From Sulfurimonas sp. (GTDB taxonomy: Bacteria > Campylobacterota > Campylobacteria > Campylobacterales > Sulfurimonadaceae): a DNA stretch of 8,909 bases. The position numbers and the translations under genes are program-made. Position 1 is the first letter of the stretch, and every line of letters starts with the position of its first letter. Below, one piece after another: positions 1 to 6,662 of this stretch. Location: positions 1 to 8,909 of the forward strand of contig JAFLJV010000055.1 of the NCBI GenBank assembly GCA_022712845.1. Direction: 5' to 3'. The notes beneath the pieces are model-generated. The model searched no databases and had not been told where the DNA came from. It saw only the letters and a program-made list of their open reading frames with translations.

Positions 1-169
1 CTAAATTCACTTCTGAATTTATTTCTAAATTTTTCTCTTCTTCTCTTTTTTCTTGAGCCTCTCTTTGAGCTTCTCTTTGTCCTGATTTTACTCTATGGTA
101 TCCACCAAATATATAAACCATAAATAATAAAAATAGTATTAACATTATTGTATCAATAACTGGATTCAT
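1..169 (-). CDS. Small single-pass membrane protein with charged tail (partial, cut by left edge)
   Basis: This is the 5' part of an open frame that runs off the left edge; 56 codons are visible with no stop. The ATG is preceded by a good ribosome binding site (AAGGAGAA, 4 bases before the start), and it overlaps the trmL stop as ATGA, so it continues the upstream operon. Residues about 5-24 form one hydrophobic segment (IMLILFLLFMVYIFGG). A basic stretch follows (HRVKSGQR), then a Gln/Glu/Arg-rich, probably helical or coiled-coil tail (about 31-50). The positive charges after the membrane segment suggest a short periplasmic N-terminus and a cytoplasmic C-terminus. I do not recognise the family. 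Function is unknown, and the remaining length cannot be judged from this window. Confidence 0.7.
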   Translation of the reverse strand, partial: MNPVIDTIMLILFLLFMVYIFGGYHRVKSGQREAQREAQEKREEEKNLEINSEVNL

Positions 170-639
170 ATGTTCTCCTTAAATGTATTATAGTTTTGTC
201 TAATAGCATCATAAAGCACTATTCCTGTACTTATTGCTAGATTTAAACTTCTTCCATCTTTAGTCATGGGGATTGTGATATTTTGCTCTTTATATCTGTT
301 TAAAATTTCTTCTGGAATTCCTGCTGTCTCACTTCCAAAAAATATAAAGTCATTTTCTTTAAACTCTACATCAAAGTATGGTCTATCTGTTTTAGTCGTT
401 GCAAAATATGCGTTATCTGTGATTTTATTTTTATCAAAAAAATCATCAATAGATTCCCACACATGTAAATCAAGCTTTTCCCAATAATCAAGTCCTGCAC
501 GTCTAACAGCTTTTTCATCTATATCAAAAGCAATTGGTTTAATTATATGCAGACTTGCCCCTGCATTTACACATAAACGCCCTATTGCACCTGTGTTATT
601 TGGAATCTGTGGATTTACTAAAACTAAATTAAAAGGCAT
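166..639 (-). CDS. trmL: tRNA (cytidine/uridine(34)-2'-O)-methyltransferase, TrmL
   Basis: A SPOUT-class methyltransferase of 157 residues, the usual size for TrmL (about 155-160). Known of the family: it uses S-adenosylmethionine to 2'-O-methylate the wobble base 34, in E. coli of the two leucine tRNAs with CAA and UAA-type anticodons. Seen here: motif 1 NPQIPNNTGAIGRLC (residues 9-23), motif 2 FGSETAGIP (101-109) and motif 3 IPM...SLNLAISTGIVLYDAIRQ (123-148). The last two form the knotted cofactor site. No separate RNA-binding extension is present, as expected for this minimal family. The start overlaps the purU stop by one base (TAATG) and has no clear ribosome binding site, so translation probably depends on coupling to purU. 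The gene lies in an operon headed by leucine-synthesis genes. Confidence 0.93.
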   Translation of the reverse strand: MPFNLVLVNPQIPNNTGAIGRLCVNAGASLHIIKPIAFDIDEKAVRRAGLDYWEKLDLHVWESIDDFFDKNKITDNAYFATTKTDRPYFDVEFKENDFIFFGSETAGIPEEILNRYKEQNITIPMTKDGRSLNLAISTGIVLYDAIRQNYNTFKENI

Positions 640-1475
640 TAAAAGATTACAGTCTTATTTGCATATACAAAGATTCTATCTTCAAGTGCTAATTTTAAAG
701 CACTTGAGAGAACAATTTTTTCTACATCACGACCAGAGCGTTGCATATCTCTCCATCCATATGCATGATCTACATGAATCACTTCTTGAGCAATAATTGG
801 ACCTTCATCAAGGTTGTTATTTACAAAGTGAGATGTAGCTCCAATAATTTTAACACCTCTATCATAAGCTTGTTTATATGGATTTGCCCCTATAAATGCT
901 GGTAGAAAAGAGTGATGAATATTGATTATTTTATCTTCATAGGCTTCAACAAATTTAGGAGTAAGAATTCTCATATATTTAGCTAAAACAATATAATCAA
1001 TATCTTTGTATTGAGATAAGCATTCTAAGACTCTATTTTCATGCTCTGCTCTATCTAAATCTACATGTGATATTGCTACAAAAGGGATATCAAATTTATT
1101 AACAAATGATTCTAAATTATTATAATTTGATATAACACATAAAATATTTGCTTCAAGCTCTCCTGCTTCATGACGAATTAGGATATCTCCAAGTGCATGC
1201 ATCTCTTTAGTAGCCATTATTATTATGTTTTTCTTTTGAGGTTTAATTACTTCAATATTTGCATTTTGTGGCAAAACTTTAGATAAGGACTCTTTTAAAT
1301 CTAAATATTCTATATCACCATCAACAACACTTCTCATAAAAAATTTATTGTTTTCACTATCAACAAACTCACTGTTGGAGAGTATGTTTAACTCTTTATT
1401 GTAAAACAGAGTAGATATTTTATGAACTAACCCTTTCTCATCATTAGCATCTATAAGTACTCGATACTGAGCCAT
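639..1475 (-). CDS. purU: Formyltetrahydrofolate deformylase, PurU
   Basis: Hydrolyses 10-formyltetrahydrofolate to tetrahydrofolate and formate. This balances the one-carbon pool and supplies formate for purine synthesis by the formate-dependent route. The protein is 278 residues, normal for the family. An N-terminal ACT regulatory domain covers about 1-80 (YRVLIDANDEKGLVHKIST onward). A formyltransferase-fold domain covers about 83-278, with the block NIHHSFLPAF (185-194), then GATSHFV (212-218) and LDEGPII (222-228). By comparison with GAR transformylases, Asn185, His187 and Asp223 are the catalytic trio. The terminal AYGWRDMQRSGRDVEK block is also typical. The start has a good site (AAAGGGAAAG) and overlaps the stop of the CiaD-like gene as TAATG. 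The ACT domain suggests amino-acid control; methionine and glycine do this in E. coli, but the ligand here is not shown. Confidence 0.95.
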   Translation of the reverse strand: MAQYRVLIDANDEKGLVHKISTLFYNKELNILSNSEFVDSENNKFFMRSVVDGDIEYLDLKESLSKVLPQNANIEVIKPQKKNIIIMATKEMHALGDILIRHEAGELEANILCVISNYNNLESFVNKFDIPFVAISHVDLDRAEHENRVLECLSQYKDIDYIVLAKYMRILTPKFVEAYEDKIINIHHSFLPAFIGANPYKQAYDRGVKIIGATSHFVNNNLDEGPIIAQEVIHVDHAYGWRDMQRSGRDVEKIVLSSALKLALEDRIFVYANKTVIF

Positions 1476-1861
1476 TAATCTTTCCCTTTTTCAAGCTCTT
1501 TAAGTCTTATATCTGTAGTAACAAGAATATACTCTAAAAAATTTAAAGTCATATCAACTTTTGCTTCTATATTTGTATTATTTGGTGCTTGAAAACCTTC
1601 AAATAATACAAGCATTCTTTCTCTCATTGATGTTAAAAAGTGAAGTTCACTGTCTATACTTTGCTCATTTTCATTTTTAAGTATAAATTCAGAGGTAAAC
1701 CCTTCTGTTTGTAATTTTGTTTTAGTTTTTAGTTTTGGTTTATTTGCAATATTTTCTTTGGTAGTTTTTTTTAATTTTTTATTTAAACTTGAATCATTAT
1801 TAACAGGTTTTATATCTTCCATCTCCGCTAATGTAGAGAGTATTACATCTTTTAATTCCAT
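1475..1861 (-). CDS. CiaD-like domain protein
   Basis: A protein of 128 residues in two parts. Residues 1-70 are polar, lysine- and asparagine-rich and probably disordered. Residues about 72-124 are a compact helical domain with the block FLTSMRERMLVLFEGFQ (75-91) and DMTLNFLEYILVTTDIRLKE (103-122). From memory, this C-terminal block is shared with Campylobacter jejuni CiaD (Cj0788), a secreted invasion protein, and is found widely in Campylobacterota. The neighbourhood agrees: in C. jejuni ciaD lies two genes before purU, with cca between. No signal peptide or membrane segment is seen. I chose the ATG at 1861 because AAAGGTGG lies 11 bases upstream; a GTG five codons earlier would lie on that binding site. 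The gene overlaps the TPR gene by 10 bases and purU as TAATG. The molecular function outside pathogens is unknown. Confidence 0.7.
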   Translation of the reverse strand: MELKDVILSTLAEMEDIKPVNNDSSLNKKLKKTTKENIANKPKLKTKTKLQTEGFTSEFILKNENEQSIDSELHFLTSMRERMLVLFEGFQAPNNTNIEAKVDMTLNFLEYILVTTDIRLKELEKGKD

Positions 1862-2100
1862 GATTTTAATAACCACCTTTCAAATTCAATAAATTCAATA
1901 TCACTATCTAATTTTAAAAAAAAATCTTTCATTTGTGTATTTACATTTAAAATTTTTTTTCTCATCCCTGAGAGTCTTCTTATCGCAATTTTTGCATCAT
2001 TATTCGAAGGATCTTTTTTTAAAATTTCTTTATAAATCCCTAAAGCTTCTTCTTTTAAGCCCTGAAGTTCATAGATATTTGCTAAAGTTAATGTTTTCAT
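1852..2100 (-). CDS. Small TPR-repeat protein of unknown function
   Basis: A protein of 82 residues. Residues about 3-36 read as one tetratricopeptide repeat ([20 protein letters not shown], then [11 protein letters not shown]), followed by a capping helix (about 36-50). The C-terminal helix is rich in Phe, Asp and Glu and ends in WLLKSWN. A single repeat is unlikely to fold as a stand-alone scaffold, so this is probably a protein-binding partner or adaptor. The start overlaps the leuB stop (ATGA) and no clear ribosome binding site is visible, which suggests coupling to leuB. The end overlaps the start of the CiaD-like gene by 10 bases, the tightest link in the operon, so the two products may act together; this is inference. 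No enzyme motif or signal peptide is present. Confidence 0.8.
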   Translation of the reverse strand: MKTLTLANIYELQGLKEEALGIYKEILKKDPSNNDAKIAIRRLSGMRKKILNVNTQMKDFFLKLDSDIEFIEFERWLLKSWN

Positions 2101-3164
2101 TTCGCTGCATAATTAGCTATTATAGAACCAATTTCACTAGTTGAACAAACCTCTTTAGCATCATACTGAGCTAAATCTTTTGTTCTATAACCTTCTTTTA
2201 GTGCTCTTTTAATTGCGTTATCTATCTTTTCAGCCGCACAATTTTCACCAAGAGCATATCTAAGCATCATCGAAGCAGATGCTATAGTAGCAATTGGGTT
2301 AGCTATACCTTGACCTGCAATATCAGGGGCAGAACCATGAATAGGCTCATAAACACCTGTTTTTTCACCAACTGACGCAGATGGAAGTAGTCCAATAGAA
2401 CCACAAAGCATTGATGCTTCATCACTTAAAATATCACCAAAAATATTTCCTGTAAGCATAACATCAAATTGTCTTGGATTTAATATCAACTGCATTGCAG
2501 CATTATCAACATACATATGAGATAATTCTACATCTGGATACTGTTTTGAAATCTCAGTTACTACATCACGCCATAGTTGAGATACATCTAAAACATTTGC
2601 TTTATCAATTGAGCATACTCTTTTATCTCTTTTTTGTGCTATTTTAAATGCTTGATGTGCAATACGCTCTATCTCCATTTTTGTGTAAACCATAGTGTTC
2701 CAGCCCTTGTCTTCAGTACGACCTTTTGGCTCACCAAAGTATATACCACCAATAAGCTCACGAACAACCATAATATCAACACCATTTATAATTTCAGGCT
2801 TCAGTGAAGAAGCATTAATTAGCTCATCATAAACGATAGCTGGGCGAAGGTTTGCATAAACACCAAGCTCTTTTCTAAATCTTAAAAGTCCACTTTCTGG
2901 TCTTTTTTCACGTGGAAGTGAATCCCATTTTGATCCACCTATAGCACCAAAAAGCACAGCATCACTATTAAGTGAAGTATTTATAGTCTCTTGTGGAAGA
3001 GGATTCCCAGTAATATCATAAGCACAACCACCCATGAGAGCCTCTTCATACTCAAAATCAAAATCAAAACATGAAGAAACGGCATCTAAAACTTTTACAG
3101 CTTCTTCAATAATTTCAGGACCAATACCATCACCTTTAATAAGTGCAATTTTGTATGTTTTCAT
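2097..3164 (-). CDS. leuB: 3-isopropylmalate dehydrogenase, LeuB
   Basis: The NAD-dependent third step of leucine synthesis: oxidative decarboxylation of 3-isopropylmalate to 2-oxoisocaproate in the cytoplasm. The protein is 355 residues, the standard length. The N-terminal GDGIGPEI (11-18) is typical of the isocitrate/isopropylmalate dehydrogenase family. Substrate-binding residues are visible as Arg97, Arg107 (YANLRP) and Arg135 ([14 protein letters not shown]), with the catalytic pair Tyr142 and Lys188. The metal ligands are Asp220, Asp244 and Asp248 ([10 protein letters not shown]). The cofactor loop [12 protein letters not shown] is at 273-284. GGIYFGEP and the Glu-rich N-terminal half support LeuB over isocitrate or tartrate dehydrogenase. 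The start overlaps the leuD stop (TAATG) and is preceded by AGGGAA. No residue appears to be missing. Confidence 0.97.
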   Translation of the reverse strand: MKTYKIALIKGDGIGPEIIEEAVKVLDAVSSCFDFDFEYEEALMGGCAYDITGNPLPQETINTSLNSDAVLFGAIGGSKWDSLPREKRPESGLLRFRKELGVYANLRPAIVYDELINASSLKPEIINGVDIMVVRELIGGIYFGEPKGRTEDKGWNTMVYTKMEIERIAHQAFKIAQKRDKRVCSIDKANVLDVSQLWRDVVTEISKQYPDVELSHMYVDNAAMQLILNPRQFDVMLTGNIFGDILSDEASMLCGSIGLLPSASVGEKTGVYEPIHGSAPDIAGQGIANPIATIASASMMLRYALGENCAAEKIDNAIKRALKEGYRTKDLAQYDAKEVCSTSEIGSIIANYAAK

Positions 3165-3676
3165 TATATATTTCCCTGTGCTTTTATTTCATTTTGTGCA
3201 AAATTCATAAGTCCACCTGCATCAATAAGCTCTTGCATAAACTCAGGAATAGGTGTGAAGTTATAAATTTTATTTGTCGTTTTATTTGTAATAGTTCCGT
3301 TATTCATATCTACACTTATTTCATCACCCTCACTTATCTCTGCACTCTCTTGAAGTTCAAAAATAGGAAGACCCATATTAAATGCATTTCTATAAAAAAT
3401 TCTTGCAAATGTTGGAGCGATGATAGCTGCTACACCAGCTGCTTTTAAAGCTATAGGAGCATGTTCTCTTGAGCTTCCGCAACCAAAATTTTCATCTGCT
3501 ACAATAACATCACCAATACTCATTTTGTTTACAAATTCAGGATCTGCATCTTCCATAACATGTTTAGCAAGCTCTTCTGGCACCGAAGTATTTAAGTATC
3601 TAGCTGCTATGATTAAGTCTGTATCGATATCTTTACCAAATCTCCAAACTTTACCATCAATATTTGCTTTTTGCAT
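3164..3676 (-). CDS. leuD: 3-isopropylmalate dehydratase small subunit, LeuD
   Basis: The small, swivel-domain subunit of isopropylmalate isomerase. It pairs with the iron-sulphur subunit LeuC to convert 2- to 3-isopropylmalate. At 170 residues it is the short LeuD form, against about 200 in E. coli. Motifs: [15 protein letters not shown] (14-28), the substrate loop [10 protein letters not shown] (65-74) and [14 protein letters not shown] (91-104). GDEISVD at about 117-123 leads into the C-terminal strand region. It is the first gene of the seven-gene overlapping chain. The ATG has a fair site (TTAGGA, 7 bases away) and a predicted promoter about 40 bases upstream. LeuC and LeuA are not in this window, so the pathway is split over the genome. 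A short homoaconitase-type subunit would look similar, but the adjacent leuB argues for LeuD. Confidence 0.95.
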   Translation of the reverse strand: MQKANIDGKVWRFGKDIDTDLIIAARYLNTSVPEELAKHVMEDADPEFVNKMSIGDVIVADENFGCGSSREHAPIALKAAGVAAIIAPTFARIFYRNAFNMGLPIFELQESAEISEGDEISVDMNNGTITNKTTNKIYNFTPIPEFMQELIDAGGLMNFAQNEIKAQGNI

Positions 3677-3713
3677 ATAAAATCCTAACTATTGTTTATA
3701 ACTAACTTTTGCG

Positions 3714-3719
3714 ATTATA
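3714..3719 (-). promoter_or_regulatory. Predicted -10 box of the leuD operon promoter
   Basis: TATAAT on the minus strand, preceded by AT-rich DNA without a clear -35 box, as is usual for sigma-70 promoters in Campylobacterota. Transcription would start near 3707, giving a leader of about 31 bases before leuD. That is too short for a leucine attenuator peptide, so control, if any, would be by a DNA-binding protein or elsewhere. The preceding HD-GYP gene ends at 3756 without a visible terminator, so some read-through is possible. Confidence 0.6.
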
Positions 3720-3720
3720 T

Positions 3721-3737
3721 CTAAAATATGATTTTAG
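3721..3737. repeat. Perfect 7-3-7 palindrome in the leuD promoter spacer
   Basis: CTAAAAT-ATG-ATTTTAG is a perfect inverted repeat lying immediately upstream of the TATAAT box, where the promoter spacer would be. It could be an operator for a repressor of the leuD operon. It is unlikely to be an intrinsic terminator for the HD-GYP gene, because the stem has only one G-C pair and no T-tract follows. In AT-rich DNA, chance is a real alternative. Confidence 0.4.
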
Positions 3738-3755
3738 TTTTATAAAGAGTATTCT

Positions 3756-5162
3756 CTATCTATTCTCTTGAACTATTTTATAAAATTCATCAATATTATT
3801 TAAAAAAACATCGACAATAACAGGGTCAAAATGTTTACCTTTTTCACTAATAATTAGTTCAATAACCTTTTCTTTTGACCAAGCTTCTTTGTAACATCTC
3901 TTGCTTGAAAGGGCATCAAAAACATCAACTATAGAAATAATTCTTGCAAATATATGTATCTCATCACCTTTTAATCCATTAGGATATCCACTTCCATCAT
4001 ATTTTTCATGATGTTCATATGTTATATGCATAGCCGCTTTAATTATCTCTCTTTTTGAATGTTTAAGTATTGAAGAACCTAGTTCAACGTGCTTTTTCAT
4101 CACTTCAAACTCTTCTTTTGTAAGTTTTGCTGGTTTATTTAAGATACTATCAGGAATCCCTATTTTACCAATATCATGAATAGGTGCAGCGATTGTAATA
4201 ATTCTAATATTTTCATCACTTAATCTAAGTTTTTGTGCTAGTAATTTTGTTGATTTAACAACTCTTATAGTATGATTTTTTGTCTCACTTGAGCGAATTT
4301 CTTCTATTTTACCAATTGCAATTAGTATTTCTCTTAGTGTTTCTTCTACCTCTTCATTAAGGTTGAGCAACTCTTTATTTTTATTTTCTAACTCTTCTTG
4401 TTTTTTAAGGATATCTTTATTAAATTCATTAATATTTGTAGCAACATCTTCCATCTCATAACTATCATACAGAGAAACATCTATCATGCCATGTTGAGAC
4501 TGTGCCTTTTTAGCTTGAAATATAAGTTTATGCAAAGGCTTTTTAATATGTTTATCAACTACCTTAAACATATTTGTAATTACAAAAATTGAAAACAATA
4601 GTACTGAAAGAGCTAGCATTCCTACATAAACCATAGTTAAATCACGATATGAAGTAGCATCTACTTGCATATCTATTGCACCCAACACCTCTCCATTTTC
4701 AACATTATGACAACTCATACAATTAAGTGATCCTTTTGTTGTTGCTATATAAGGGACAATGGCTCTAATTTTTACGGTATCACTAAATTCATTCCAAATA
4801 AAAAGTGGTTTTTTTGTTTCAAATACGATTTTTACATCATCTTCAATACTCTTTTCCATAGAATTTCCAAGACCAAATTGATTTATAATATTGTCAGAGC
4901 GTATAACTGTAATAGAGTCAACATCATAAGTAGAAGTAATTTCACTAAGAAAATATTCTCTTTTATCCATAATATTAGCTTTCATATGTGATGTAAGACC
5001 AGCTTTTACCATATCTGCAATAGCAAACACTTTTTTTTCTACTGTTTCTTGAGCAAAATCTCTAAAATTAATTGCTAAAATTGTACTTAATACAATAGCA
5101 AATACAAGAAAAAAACGAATAAGTTTTTTAACAGTGATAGATTTTATACTAGGTTTATTCAT
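3756..5162 (-). CDS. Membrane HD-GYP cyclic-di-GMP phosphodiesterase with periplasmic haem c sensor
   Basis: Probable cyclic-di-GMP phosphodiesterase of 468 residues, numbered from the ATG at 5162. TM1 is at about 17-31. A periplasmic sensor at about 33-175 contains CMSCH (148-152), a CxxCH site for covalent c-type haem, followed by GEVLGAIDMQVD, as in Tll0287-like (DUF3365) domains. TM2 is at about 177-198, a HAMP-like linker and coiled coil at about 199-277, and HD-GYP at about 283-466. Catalytic features are intact: His297, HDIGKIG (329-335, with His329-Asp330), His358, HHEKYDGSGYP (384-394) and DVFDALSSKR. The haem suggests sensing of redox state, oxygen, NO or CO; the ligand is not known. 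A GTG four codons upstream is in frame but has no ribosome binding site, whereas the ATG has a weak GTGAG. It is next to a paralogue with a haem-free sensor and close to the rod genes, which fits motility control. Confidence 0.9.
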   Translation of the reverse strand: MNKPSIKSITVKKLIRFFLVFAIVLSTILAINFRDFAQETVEKKVFAIADMVKAGLTSHMKANIMDKREYFLSEITSTYDVDSITVIRSDNIINQFGLGNSMEKSIEDDVKIVFETKKPLFIWNEFSDTVKIRAIVPYIATTKGSLNCMSCHNVENGEVLGAIDMQVDATSYRDLTMVYVGMLALSVLLFSIFVITNMFKVVDKHIKKPLHKLIFQAKKAQSQHGMIDVSLYDSYEMEDVATNINEFNKDILKKQEELENKNKELLNLNEEVEETLREILIAIGKIEEIRSSETKNHTIRVVKSTKLLAQKLRLSDENIRIITIAAPIHDIGKIGIPDSILNKPAKLTKEEFEVMKKHVELGSSILKHSKREIIKAAMHITYEHHEKYDGSGYPNGLKGDEIHIFARIISIVDVFDALSSKRCYKEAWSKEKVIELIISEKGKHFDPVIVDVFLNNIDEFYKIVQENR

Positions 5163-5188
5163 AAGAATACTCACATAATGAATTTAAT

Positions 5189-5194
5189 ATTATA
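5189..5194 (-). promoter_or_regulatory. Predicted -10 box for the haem HD-GYP gene
   Basis: TATAAT on the minus strand within GAATATAATATT, between the two HD-GYP genes. The predicted start near 5182 leaves about 20 bases before the ATG at 5162. No clear -35 box is seen. Its presence suggests the two HD-GYP genes can be expressed independently. Confidence 0.5.
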
Positions 5195-5258
5195 TTCTAC
5201 ACTAAATTATTGAATTTTTTTTCTTTGATTGTATGATACTTGTACGTAATTAGATTGT

Positions 5259-6548
5259 TTATAAAAAATATTTATGAATTAAAATATCTAACTCATTTTT
5301 TAATAAAGACTTAGATTTTAATTGTGTATCTAAATATAGTTTTTCTGATATTTTATTAAATTCATCAAGTATATTTACATCAAAATGTTTTCCCCTATTC
5401 TCTTGCAATATTTGCATAGATTTTTTATATGTAAAAGCCTCTTTATATGGTCTTTTAGAAGTTAATGCATCAAAAACATCAATAATACTAAAAATCCGTG
5501 CTATCAATGGAATATCACCACCTTTTACACCATTTGGATAGCCACTACCATCATACTTTTCATGATGATATAAAATAATGTCTTTACTTAAAGAAAGCCA
5601 ATCATTTCCTTTTATGAGTTCTACTCCTTTAACCACATGTGATTGCATAATTGTAAACTCATCTTTATTAAGCTTAGAATTTTTAAGTAATATGATATCT
5701 GTTATTCCTATTTTACCAACATCATGTAAAAAAGCACCAATTATTATTTTTTTTATCTCTTCATTATTTAATTTCATCATCTCAGCAAGCTTTATTGAAT
5801 ATAAAGTAACTCTATAATTATGTTCATCAGTATCACTATCTCTTAGTGCTATAGCATTTCCTATAGTATGTATTGCTGTTATATTACTCTTTAAAAGTTC
5901 TATCCTATTTTTATTTAACTTTTTATATGCAACATAAATAATTGGAAATATTAATAAACTAAAAAATAATATTGTTAAAATAACTGTTACAATTGTGGCA
6001 TATATTGTATTTTTAAATCTATTTACTACAGAGGGTTCTATATATGCTATCCCCTCTATATAACCAAGTAATTCATTTGATTTATAAAGTGGATAAAAAA
6101 TTTGTAAAAAATATTTATCTTCTGCTAATTCAAAAAAGTCAAAACCCATTTTTCCAGTTGTAGGAAAATTATGGGTTATCTTATCATCATGATTTTCTAG
6201 TAATTTTACTTCATCTTGAAATTTATCTTGAGTTACTGTAAAACTAAAAAACTCCCCTTGATTATAATCATAAATCTCAATAGTTATAAAACCAAGATCT
6301 TTCATAAAATTTTTAACATTATTTTTTATAATCTCTTGAGATGATAATTTCAAATCTTTATTATATTTTTTTAATTCCTTATCTACATTGATCTTAATTT
6401 CATTGGCTAAAGAGATATTAAAAGCATATTGTTGATAAAAATAAATTACTACTGAGCTAAGAAATCCAATAACAAACATTGTAAATAAAGCTCTTTGTAA
6501 AAAGGCACTAACAATATTCTCACTTGAAAACTTCATAATTAATCTCAT
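5259..6548 (-). CDS. Membrane HD-GYP cyclic-di-GMP phosphodiesterase with PAS/Cache-like periplasmic sensor
   Basis: Probable cyclic-di-GMP phosphodiesterase of 429 residues, paralogous to its downstream neighbour. TM1 is at about 20-38. A periplasmic domain of about 140 residues (40-180) resembles a single Cache/PAS fold in its YFLQIFYPLYKSNELLGYIEG segment and has no CxxCH. TM2 is at about 183-207, with the HD-GYP domain at about 222-400. Metal and catalytic motifs are complete: His243 in DEHNYRV, HDVGKIG (275-281), His304, HHEKYDGSGYP (328-338) and DVFDALTSKRPYKEA. A 25-residue polar tail follows. No GGDEF or receiver domain is present, so the input is the periplasmic domain. An in-frame ATG at 6536 has a slightly better ribosome binding site (GAGA), so the true start may be there. 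The gene follows the flagellar terminator and has its own promoter. Confidence 0.9.
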   Translation of the reverse strand: MRLIMKFSSENIVSAFLQRALFTMFVIGFLSSVVIYFYQQYAFNISLANEIKINVDKELKKYNKDLKLSSQEIIKNNVKNFMKDLGFITIEIYDYNQGEFFSFTVTQDKFQDEVKLLENHDDKITHNFPTTGKMGFDFFELAEDKYFLQIFYPLYKSNELLGYIEGIAYIEPSVVNRFKNTIYATIVTVILTILFFSLLIFPIIYVAYKKLNKNRIELLKSNITAIHTIGNAIALRDSDTDEHNYRVTLYSIKLAEMMKLNNEEIKKIIIGAFLHDVGKIGITDIILLKNSKLNKDEFTIMQSHVVKGVELIKGNDWLSLSKDIILYHHEKYDGSGYPNGVKGGDIPLIARIFSIIDVFDALTSKRPYKEAFTYKKSMQILQENRGKHFDVNILDEFNKISEKLYLDTQLKSKSLLKNELDILIHKYFL

Positions 6549-6574
6549 TTTACTAATATTTTGATACCATAACT

Positions 6575-6580
6575 ATTATA
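6575..6580 (-). promoter_or_regulatory. Predicted extended -10 promoter for the upstream HD-GYP gene
   Basis: TGCATATAAT on the minus strand is a TATAAT box with an upstream TG, close to an extended -10. It lies just after the terminator of flgFG. Transcription would start near 6568, 20 to 32 bases before the candidate start codons. This separates the HD-GYP pair from the flagellar transcript. Confidence 0.55.
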
Positions 6581-6614
6581 TGCAAAATGAACTAAAGTAA
6601 TAATTAATAATTTG

Positions 6615-6646
6615 AAAAAAATACTTGATACTAGATAGTATCAAGT
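6615..6646 (-). terminator. Intrinsic terminator of the flgF-flgG operon
   Basis: The arms at 6623-6633 and 6636-6646 are perfect 11-base complements (ACTTGATACTA and its reverse), a strong hairpin for such AT-rich DNA. On the minus strand the stem is followed, after A and T, by seven T residues (6621-6615). It begins 17 bases after the flgG stop codon. The lack of a T-tract on the other side makes it directional for flgFG. Confidence 0.85.
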
Positions 6647-6662
6647 CTAATTTAGGGGTTAG

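Noticed and set aside
3143..3680. Plus-strand open frames opposite leuD (3143-3448 and 3420-3680)
   Set aside because: They lie wholly or almost wholly inside the well-supported leuD, have Cys/Leu-rich low-information products and no ribosome binding site; they are shadows.
3712..3720. CGATTATAT on the plus strand, resembling a sigma-28 -10 element
   Set aside because: No plus-strand gene follows; it is the complement of the leuD -10 region.
3739..3770. Imperfect direct repeat of TATTCTCT around the 3' end of the haem HD-GYP gene
   Set aside because: Two short copies only, partly inside the coding end, with no link to a function.
5163..5258. Possible terminator between the two HD-GYP genes
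   Set aside because: There is an A-run on the transcribed strand and a TACGTA core, but no stem followed by a T-tract in the minus direction.
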